Positions 1-5,754 of a stretch of 8,136 nt of DNA are shown here, one piece after another. A program made the position numbers and the translations under genes. The notes beneath the pieces are model-generated. The model worked only from the letters and a program-made list of their open reading frames with translations, did not search any database and was not told the origin of the DNA. The number at the start of each line of letters is the position of its first letter. The first letter of the stretch is position 1. The stretch is from Caryophanales bacterium UBA7029 (GTDB lineage: Bacteria > Bacillota_I > Bacilli_A > RFN20 > CAG-826): assembly GCA_002494205.1 (NCBI GenBank), contig DLBE01000007.1, forward strand, positions 1 to 8,136, read 5' to 3'.

Positions 1-837
1 ATTCCTGATAACTGGCCAATGGGCTTACACCTATCAGAAGGTGCAATTCACACCGTTCAAACCCCATTTGCATACATGGGCTATAAAACCCTTGATGGAT
101 TCGCAAAAAAGCGTTTAAATGGCCTTTCTGACAATGATTTGAAGATGGTCGGTTGTTATGTTGACCATGAACTTCTTGTAAATTTGGAAAAAGATAATAA
201 AGCTCGTAAAGAAAGAATTGCTGCAGGTCGTCCAATTAGAGTTTTAATGACTGTTGGAGGCGCTGGAGCAGGTTATTCACTTTATAAATCAATGATTGTC
301 CACCTTCTTCCATACGTAAAAGAAGGTAAAGTCGCAATCTTTATTAACTTTGGTGATCATAAGACAGTTTATGAAAAGTTAATGAAAGATCTTCCAGATT
401 TAAAGTGTCACGAATACTTTAACAAGTATGATGACTTACTTAAACTTAGAGAAAGTCTAACTAAAGAAGATTCTTTAGGTGTACACGCTATTTACAATCA
501 AGACATTTTTGAAGCTGTCTATTCCACCAACTTACTTATGCCAGTCTGTGATTTATTAATCACAAAACCGAGCGAACTCGTTTACTACCCAATTCCTAAA
601 ATCTTTATGAGACATATTGGCGGTCACGAAGTTTATGGCGGTATTTTTGGTAGAGAAATGGGCGACGCTACAAAAGAATGTCCAGATGTTAAGAGCATGA
701 ATGCAATGCTTGATAACCTTATTTTGGATAGAGAAATCATTCCTCATATGTGTGATAGAATCGACAATCTTAAAAAAGCTGGTTTATATAATGGCGCATA
801 TGAATGTGTTAAATTAGCTGTTAAAGGACATGAATAA
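1..837 (+). CDS. GT-B glycosyltransferase-like protein, 5' end cut by window edge
   Basis: The reading frame is open from base 1 (first residues IPDNWP) into the Met at base 19, so the true start very likely lies upstream and only the C-terminal part is seen. I do not recognise the family with certainty. Numbering from that Met, VLMTVGGAGAG at 75-85 resembles the glycine-rich loop opening the donor domain of MurG/MGDG-synthase-type GT-B enzymes. It is preceded by MVGCYVDHEL at 43-52, like the linker motif of that group. CDLLITKPSEL at 177-187 then PIPK at 191-194 resembles their nucleotide-sugar-binding segment. There is no membrane segment or signal peptide in the visible part. The stop overlaps the galactokinase start by 8 nt, so the two are probably co-transcribed and translationally coupled, which points to sugar metabolism or glycoconjugate synthesis. 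Fold assignment is inference from motifs; donor, acceptor and even enzymatic activity are unknown. That a coding region is present is secure; its function is not. Confidence 0.8.
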   Translation: MPDNWPMGLHLSEGAIHTVQTPFAYMGYKTLDGFAKKRLNGLSDNDLKMVGCYVDHELLVNLEKDNKARKERIAAGRPIRVLMTVGGAGAGYSLYKSMIVHLLPYVKEGKVAIFINFGDHKTVYEKLMKDLPDLKCHEYFNKYDDLLKLRESLTKEDSLGVHAIYNQDIFEAVYSTNLLMPVCDLLITKPSELVYYPIPKIFMRHIGGHEVYGGIFGREMGDATKECPDVKSMNAMLDNLILDREIIPHMCDRIDNLKKAGLYNGAYECVKLAVKGHE

Positions 838-1987
838 GTTATTAATTGAAACATACAAAAATACTTTTCACGCTAAGCCTTCTAAATATTTTATGGCTCC
901 ATGTAGAGTTAATCTTATTGGAGAACATACAGATTACAACAAAGGCTTAGCTTTACCTGCGGCTATTTCAAAATTTATCCACGCAGCAGTTGGTAAAAGA
1001 GATGATAGAAAAATCTGTCTAAAATCTTTAAATAAACTCGATGTTATAACTGCTGACTTAGATGATATTAAAAATAAACCAGAGCAATCATGGGGAAATT
1101 ATCCTTTAGGTATTTTTGCTACACTTATAAAAAGAGGATACAATTTACCATTTGGATTAAACATCATTTATTCAAGTAATGTCCCTATCGCAAGTGGTCT
1201 TTCTTCAAGTGCAGCTTTACTTGATTTGACAGCCTTTATTGCATCAAAAATGTATGGAATTCCTATGAAAAACGAGGAAATTGCCATGCTTGCTCATCAA
1301 AGCGAAACTGAATTTAATGGTCTTCAATGTGGCATTATGGATGAATTCGCAATTGCTCTAGGTAAACGCAATAAATGTATTATTTTAGATTGCAAAGATA
1401 ATTCTTTTAGTTATGAAGATATTTCATTTAAAGACTTATCGCTTGTAGTCATTGTTTCAAATGTTCGTAGAAATTTAGTCCATTCTCCATACAACCAAAG
1501 AGTCGAGGAATGTAGAGAAGGATTAAGTAGAATTAAAAAGCATTATAACATTGATTCTTTATCTGATGTTAAGGTTACAGATTTGCCTGAAGTTAGACGT
1601 ATTGTTGGTAACGAAACATTATTTAAAAGAATTAAACACGTTGTAACGGAAAACCAAAGAGTGAGAGACTTTGTTAAGGCTTCTAAAGAAGGTGACACAT
1701 CTATGATGTGCAAACTACTTAATGAGTCTCATGAGTCTTTAAAAACAGATTATGAAGTTACTGGAGAATATCTTGATTATATTCACGATATTTCTCTTAG
1801 AGCTGGTGCTTTAGCAGAACGTATGACAGGAGCTGGATTTGGTGGATCTTCTATTGCATTAATTAAAAACGAAGACTTTGAAACATTTAAAGAAAGTGTC
1901 TTTCGTGAGTATTACAAAAAATACAAAATACGACCTCTCATATTCCTAGCAGACATATGTGATGGATTAATTGAAAAAGACTTATAA
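830..1987 (+). CDS. galK: Galactokinase
   Basis: Cytosolic GHMP-family kinase that phosphorylates alpha-D-galactose with ATP to galactose 1-phosphate, the entry step of the Leloir pathway. At 385 aa it has the usual length. The galactokinase signature is at 25-39 (CRVNLIGEHTDYNKG, with Arg26, Glu32, His33 and Asp35 for catalysis and sugar binding). The ATP-binding GHMP motif PIASGLSSSAAL is at 119-130, the catalytic Asp171 lies in GIMDEF, and GHMP motif 3 MTGAGFGG is at 332-339. Tyr221 in SPYNQR matches the sugar-contacting Tyr of known galactokinases, favouring galactose over GalNAc. ATG at 830 is the first usable start, because an in-frame TAG at 815-817 lies just upstream. AAAGGA sits only 1 nt before the ATG, too close for a normal SD, so translation is probably coupled to the preceding gene. 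No galT, galE or gal regulator is in the window. Family is near certain; galactose specificity is very likely. Confidence 0.96.
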   Translation: MNKLLIETYKNTFHAKPSKYFMAPCRVNLIGEHTDYNKGLALPAAISKFIHAAVGKRDDRKICLKSLNKLDVITADLDDIKNKPEQSWGNYPLGIFATLIKRGYNLPFGLNIIYSSNVPIASGLSSSAALLDLTAFIASKMYGIPMKNEEIAMLAHQSETEFNGLQCGIMDEFAIALGKRNKCIILDCKDNSFSYEDISFKDLSLVVIVSNVRRNLVHSPYNQRVEECREGLSRIKKHYNIDSLSDVKVTDLPEVRRIVGNETLFKRIKHVVTENQRVRDFVKASKEGDTSMMCKLLNESHESLKTDYEVTGEYLDYIHDISLRAGALAERMTGAGFGGSSIALIKNEDFETFKESVFREYYKKYKIRPLIFLADICDGLIEKDL

Positions 1988-1990
1988 ATC

Positions 1991-2024
1991 AAAAGGTGAC
2001 CAGATTATTAAGCGGTCACCTTTT
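1991..2024. terminator. Bidirectional intrinsic terminator between galK and the esterase gene
   Basis: A perfect 11-bp inverted repeat (AAAAGGTGACC at 1991-2001, GGTCACCTTTT at 2014-2024) with a 12-nt loop. The A-run on one arm gives a T-run on the other, so it can act on both strands. The T-tract is only four bases before mixed sequence. The right arm and part of the loop encode the end of the convergent esterase, whose stop codon is at 2008-2010. Confidence 0.85.
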
Positions 2025-3843
2025 CATTATCATACTCATAGAGTATTTTGTATAGTTTTGTGTATTTATCTGGAATCTTGCCGACGTTAGTTCCTAATTC
2101 CATTACACCGTCACCCATTGTTGTGTATTCATCCCAGGTTGGAAGTCCTGCGCCATTTGGGTTTCCTGTTTTAACAAAGTTGGCCCAGTAATTAAGCATT
2201 ATCTTTTCAAGCTTTCTATCACTTTCATCATAATCACTTAATTTTCCTTGTTTATCAATATTTCCATAAGCATAAACCATTTCGCCCGAATGAATTGTGC
2301 CCATGTAACCATTTTCTTTAGTAAATTGATAACGATACACAGTTGAAGTTTTTGGAGAGCTTAAAGCCATCTTTGTCCAACTATCATGAGGGAACATAAA
2401 ATAAGCTACAGATACAATTTCATTTATTGCTTCAACCGCATTCTTTTCTATCTTTTTTTCATATAATTTATATATTTTTTCCGCATATTTTTCACCAAAA
2501 ACCAATTCTAAACGACCTTTAATATTCGCCTTATTTGTTGGTGATAAAAGATATTGAATCATTACAAAAGGATCAGCTTCTTTTACGTTATAACCATTAA
2601 GCAAAAATTCTTCATTGTTGTTGCCTTCTAAATAAACTTGATAAGGGTCTTTAGTTAAAGCATAACCATCACAAGTCATTTCTTCATTTTTGAATTTAGT
2701 TCTAACAAGTTTAGCTGCTGGAACTTTTCGAAGTTCATCAATTGATGAACATCTAAATTCTTTCATGATACTTTTGCCAACACTATAAGCATCTTTTAGT
2801 GAACGATATGTGTGATGAGGTCTTTGTATAACAAGCGATGAAGATTCGCCAATTGCTCTTTTAAATTTTCCCGCAGCTAATGGAGAAGTACACAAAGCTG
2901 AGACACTTGAACTACCGGCGCTTTCACCAGCAATTGTAATATTATTTTTATCTCCACCAAAATTAGCGGCATTTTTATTAATCCAATTTAATGCAGCGAT
3001 TTGGTCTAATAAACCATAGTTTCCTGTGGTGTGATTTTTAGATTCTTTCTTTAAATCCGGATGAGCAAAATAACCAAATACACCTAAACGATATTGAATG
3101 GTAATCATAATAACGCCTTTGTGAGCCATGGCTTCGCCATTATAATCTTCAAAAGCGCCACTTCCGTTTTTCAAAGATCCACCATGAACAAACATTAAAA
3201 TAGGCAAATTAGTCTCAGTTGTATTAGGCTTCCAAATATTTAAATATAATCCACCTTCTTCTTTTTCTTGAATTGGGGTTTCTAAATAATTTGGTTTCCA
3301 TTTACCTTCTAAATAAAGATTTTCAGCAACAATAACTTGAGGATAAGGACCACCTTGCATTGCCATTGGACCAAAATAAGTTCCATCACGAACTCCACTC
3401 CATTTATCAGCTTCTACGGGTTCTTTCCACCTTTCTGCTTTTGCATATGGAATGCCTGCGTAAATTTCTACTTTCTTATCTTCGCTATAAAAGCCTTGTA
3501 CTTTACCACCACTTACTGTTAATGGTTTTTCAATTAATACAGGGTTAGCGTAATAAGCAGCACTTTTTCTAATGTGTTTAGGTTGATCAAAGCTAAGAAT
3601 GGCAACAGTTAATAAAACAAAGACACCCCAAGTTAGTAATTTATAACGTTTTTTCTTATTCGCCATCAAAACTCTAGCGACAAATAATCCTACTAAAACT
3701 AAGAGCTCTAAAATAAACCAAATAAGAGGACCATTAGCAAAGTCCATATAAAAAATAATTACTGCGCTTAGTAAGGTCCAACAAATTGGAAATACGATCC
3801 AAAATACTAATTTTTTATGTTTCTTTTTTGCTTGCTCGTTCAC
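2008..3843 (-). CDS. Membrane-anchored type B carboxylesterase
   Basis: Alpha/beta-hydrolase of the carboxylesterase type B family (relatives include p-nitrobenzyl esterase and cholinesterases), 611 aa; hydrolyses carboxylic esters, natural substrate unknown. Three hydrophobic segments (about 12-35, 39-60, 69-85) flanked by KKKHKK and NKKKRYK suggest, by the positive-inside rule, a cytoplasmic N-terminus and an extracellular esterase domain from about residue 102. Visible landmarks are YLNIW, the oxyanion-hole HGG at 220-222, the nucleophile elbow GESAG with Ser308, Glu422 in NVKEADPF, and His518 in IHSGEMVYAYGN. The triad spacing (114 and 96 residues) fits the family. The Cys usual in the EDCLYLN motif is absent. 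The start is GTG at 3843, the only start codon in this frame downstream of an in-frame stop at 3877-3879; the next Met (33) would remove the first membrane segment. No SD precedes it. Family calls these proteins carboxylesterases; the three-segment anchor is less usual. Function class is secure, topology is inference. Confidence 0.93.
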   Translation of the reverse strand: MNEQAKKKHKKLVFWIVFPICWTLLSAVIIFYMDFANGPLIWFILELLVLVGLFVARVLMANKKKRYKLLTWGVFVLLTVAILSFDQPKHIRKSAAYYANPVLIEKPLTVSGGKVQGFYSEDKKVEIYAGIPYAKAERWKEPVEADKWSGVRDGTYFGPMAMQGGPYPQVIVAENLYLEGKWKPNYLETPIQEKEEGGLYLNIWKPNTTETNLPILMFVHGGSLKNGSGAFEDYNGEAMAHKGVIMITIQYRLGVFGYFAHPDLKKESKNHTTGNYGLLDQIAALNWINKNAANFGGDKNNITIAGESAGSSSVSALCTSPLAAGKFKRAIGESSSLVIQRPHHTYRSLKDAYSVGKSIMKEFRCSSIDELRKVPAAKLVRTKFKNEEMTCDGYALTKDPYQVYLEGNNNEEFLLNGYNVKEADPFVMIQYLLSPTNKANIKGRLELVFGEKYAEKIYKLYEKKIEKNAVEAINEIVSVAYFMFPHDSWTKMALSSPKTSTVYRYQFTKENGYMGTIHSGEMVYAYGNIDKQGKLSDYDESDRKLEKIMLNYWANFVKTGNPNGAGLPTWDEYTTMGDGVMELGTNVGKIPDKYTKLYKILYEYDNEKVTA

Positions 3844-3849
3844 AAATTT

Positions 3850-3880
3850 ATTATACCATCTTTTTACAAAAACTTGTTAA
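3850..3880 (-). promoter_or_regulatory. Promoter of the esterase gene, leaderless type
   Basis: On the minus strand TTAACA (3875-3880) and a perfect TATAAT (3850-3855) are separated by 19 nt, slightly long. Only 6 nt separate the -10 box from the GTG start, so transcription would begin at about the first base of the start codon. The -10 box is clear; the -35 assignment is weaker. Confidence 0.6.
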
Positions 3881-3921
3881 TATAAACAAAATCCACCATT
3901 TTTCCCGATTATTTTTTAAAA

Positions 3922-3953
3922 TTGTAGTCGTTCTAGTTAAATTGAATTAGAAT
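3922..3953 (+). promoter_or_regulatory. Possible promoter of the dehydrogenase gene
   Basis: TAGAAT at 3948-3953 is the best -10 candidate and ends 7 nt before the ATG, again implying a start of transcription at about the first coding base. The only -35 candidate is TTGTAG at 3922-3927 with a 20-nt spacer, which is poor. The promoter may therefore need an activator, or the true -10 lies elsewhere. Confidence 0.35.
3931..3952. promoter_or_regulatory. 22-bp imperfect palindrome, candidate operator
   Basis: TTCTAGTTAAA and TTGAATTAGAA form an uninterrupted dyad in which 9 of 11 positions match. It covers most of the candidate -10 box of the dehydrogenase gene and ends 8 nt before its ATG, so a bound dimeric repressor would block that promoter. 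The AT-rich composition raises the chance of a random match. Confidence 0.35.
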
Positions 3954-3960
3954 ATTTACA

Positions 3961-4773
3961 ATGAAAAATGTAGTTCTAACAGGTGTCTCTGGAGGGATGG
4001 GTTTAATAACCGCGAAGAAACTAATTTCTGAAGGTTATAGAGTTTTCGGACTCGATTACAAAAATCCAAAAGAAGAAATTCCGAACCTTGTTTTTATTAA
4101 AACAGATGTTAGAAAAATAAAAGACATTGAACATGCTTTTAAAGTTGTATCTAAAGAAACCAAAAAGTTAGATGCAATTATTTCACTAGCAGGAATTAAT
4201 AATGTAGGTTCACTCATTGAAATGAGCGAAGAAGATTTCGTTAAGATGTTCGATATTAATGTCTTTGGCGTTTATCGCTTAAATAAAACTTTCGCCCCAA
4301 TGTTAAAAGAAAAAGGCAAAGTAGTAATAATTTCAAGTGAATTAGGACCTTTAGATCCACTTCCATTTATTGGCATTTATGGAATAACAAAATCAACAGT
4401 TGAAAAATATGCTTATTCTTTAAGAATGGAACTTCAACTTTTAAATAAGTTTGTTGTTGTAGTTAGACCAGGTGCTGTTAACACCACCTTTTTAAATGAA
4501 TCAAATACAAGCATTGATAGATTTAATAACACAACTGAGCTATATAAAGTAAATGCTGAAAAGTTTGTAAAAATTACTGAAAGCGTTGAAAGTAGAAAAG
4601 TTGATCCTAGCAAAATTGCAAATCTTATCAATAAAATACTAAACAAAAAGAAACCAAAATACGTCTATAAAATTAATAGAAATTTTGGTTTACTTTGTTT
4701 AAATGCATTGCCTCATCGAATGCAAAATTGGATTATAAAATCAATCTTAAAATCAAGAAAAAGGAAGAGCTAA
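3961..4773 (+). CDS. Short-chain dehydrogenase/reductase (SDR), probably NAD-dependent
   Basis: Classical SDR with a Rossmann fold, 270 aa, probably cytosolic; oxidises or reduces an alcohol/carbonyl pair whose identity cannot be read from the sequence. The cofactor loop TGVSGGMG is at 7-14. Asp32 at the end of the second strand (GLDY) favours NAD(H) over NADP(H). Asn100 (DINVFG), Ser126 (SSELG), Tyr140 and Lys144 (YGITK) complete the catalytic tetrad. The usual NNAG motif reads SLAG, a deviation seen in some branches. RPGAVNT follows as expected. The Lys/Arg-rich C-terminus from about residue 220 extends beyond the core and may mediate binding or membrane contact. No SD precedes the ATG at 3961. 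The gene is divergent from the membrane esterase with 117 bp between them and stands alone on its strand. SDR membership is secure; substrate is open. Confidence 0.93.
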   Translation: MKNVVLTGVSGGMGLITAKKLISEGYRVFGLDYKNPKEEIPNLVFIKTDVRKIKDIEHAFKVVSKETKKLDAIISLAGINNVGSLIEMSEEDFVKMFDINVFGVYRLNKTFAPMLKEKGKVVIISSELGPLDPLPFIGIYGITKSTVEKYAYSLRMELQLLNKFVVVVRPGAVNTTFLNESNTSIDRFNNTTELYKVNAEKFVKITESVESRKVDPSKIANLINKILNKKKPKYVYKINRNFGLLCLNALPHRMQNWIIKSILKSRKRKS

Positions 4774-4784
4774 TGCTCTTCCTT
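4761..4784 (-). terminator. Intrinsic terminator of the lipoprotein gene, also overlapping the SDR stop
   Basis: A perfect 10-bp stem (AAGGAAGAGC / GCTCTTCCTT) closes a 4-nt loop, TAAT. On the minus strand it is followed by TTTCTTGATTTT, making a good U-tract for the lipoprotein gene. On the plus strand only AATTAG follows, so termination of the dehydrogenase transcript there should be weaker. The loop contains the dehydrogenase stop codon TAA (4771-4773). Confidence 0.85.
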
Positions 4785-4800
4785 AATTAGTTAATTCTGA

Positions 4801-5643
4801 TTAAGCTTTTTTGTAGCCACTGAGATTTGGATAAGAAACGCGGCATCTGAATTGAACTTTTTGGTTCATTGTCATTTCAAATTTGCCTTCAGTCTTATTC
4901 TCTTTGTCGTTTGCGGTACCCTTCATCTCGACAGCAACTTCAGAAAGAATGTAGTTGTCCCAAACATATTTGGAGCTTGCTGAGCCAGTGCCTGCAATAC
5001 CTTCATATTGATTTAATTCGCCGCTAGCTTTAACAACTAAGCTACCTTCACCACCACTATAAGCTTGGACGGTGTAATTTTCGCCTTGTTTTTTAAGTTC
5101 TTCTTCGGTTGCGGAAAGTAATCCTTTAACAGTTTCTAATAATTCTTTACTTCCTGCTTCTAATTCAGCAGTTGCACTACCAACTATTCCTTTTAAAGCA
5201 GCCTTAAATGCTGAAACAGCGCTTGATTTAACTTCAGTATATTTCTTTGTTTCTTTGCCATCATTAACTGTTCTTACAGCAGTAATGAACACATCATCTT
5301 TCACATAACCCCATGTTTCAACTTCTGATTTTTCGTTTGATTTTGAGCTGCTAGTTTCGGATGCACTTTCATCTTTTTCTAATTTGTGGAAGTATGACTT
5401 TTCTTTTGAAAATTCCATAACTCCACTTGTAGACACTTTCGAATAATTTTTCTTACCAGCTTGTTTGAGGTCACCTAACATAGACATGTCAGCTTCAAAT
5501 CTTAAAGCTTTTGTGTCAGAGAGATCGACTTTTTTCTTTAAAATTTCATCAGCTCTCTTAACGCCTTCTTCTTTTGTAATTTTGCTAACACAGCCTGATA
5601 ATGCAAGAACAGGAATTAGCATTAAACCATAAATTTTTTTCAT
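4801..5643 (-). CDS. Secreted lipoprotein of unknown function
   Basis: A 280-aa protein with a type II signal peptide: MKK, a hydrophobic stretch at 7-15, and lipobox LSGC with the modified Cys18. After cleavage by Lsp it should be lipid-anchored on the outer face of the membrane. I do not recognise the mature family. The sequence shows an early charged helix (KEEGVKRADEILKKKV), then alternating beta-like segments (RFEADMSM; GVMEFSKEKSYF; WGYVKDDVFITAV; a long beta-rich region from about 190 to the end). A Ser/Lys/Glu-rich low-complexity stretch lies near 85-105. The pattern is loosely reminiscent of LolA/LppX-like half-barrels that hold lipids, but this is only a guess. The GAGGAGG SD at 5656-5662 lies 12 nt before the ATG, and a strong promoter precedes it. 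It is a single-gene unit ending in its own terminator. Gene and lipoprotein status are secure; role is unknown. Confidence 0.9.
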   Translation of the reverse strand: MKKIYGLMLIPVLALSGCVSKITKEEGVKRADEILKKKVDLSDTKALRFEADMSMLGDLKQAGKKNYSKVSTSGVMEFSKEKSYFHKLEKDESASETSSSKSNEKSEVETWGYVKDDVFITAVRTVNDGKETKKYTEVKSSAVSAFKAALKGIVGSATAELEAGSKELLETVKGLLSATEEELKKQGENYTVQAYSGGEGSLVVKASGELNQYEGIAGTGSASSKYVWDNYILSEVAVEMKGTANDKENKTEGKFEMTMNQKVQFRCRVSYPNLSGYKKA

Positions 5644-5683
5644 TTAGTTATTTTTCCTCCTCGAAAATAATTTACTTGATTAA

Positions 5684-5712
5684 ATTTTAGTCACTTACAA
5701 AAAATCAGTCAA
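5684..5712 (-). promoter_or_regulatory. Sigma-A-type promoter of the lipoprotein gene
   Basis: TTGACT (5707-5712) and TAAAAT (5684-5689) on the minus strand with an optimal 17-nt spacer. Transcription would begin near 5677, giving a leader of about 33 nt with the GAGGAGG site. The -35 box lies inside the descending arm of the hppA terminator and the spacer includes its T-tract. Confidence 0.8.
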
Positions 5713-5737
5713 GTGCGCATTATGTACGTGACTGATT
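5699..5737 (-). terminator. Intrinsic terminator of hppA
   Basis: On the minus strand AATCAGTCA (5729-5737) pairs perfectly over 9 bp with TGACTGATT (5703-5711), followed by a run of six T (5704-5699, sharing two bases with the stem). It begins 17 nt after the hppA TAG stop. The loop is large (17 nt) with a few extra possible pairs. Confidence 0.8.
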
Positions 5738-5754
5738 ATTTTGTTATATAACAA

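Noticed and set aside
556..747. A 63-aa minus-strand frame within the GT-B-like gene.
   Set aside because: Shadow of a coherent plus-strand protein; no initiation signals. The minus-strand frame at 4434-4646 in the dehydrogenase gene is rejected for the same reason.
3337..3548. Two short plus-strand frames inside the esterase gene.
   Set aside because: They are antisense to the conserved start of the esterase domain and have no promoter, SD or recognisable product.
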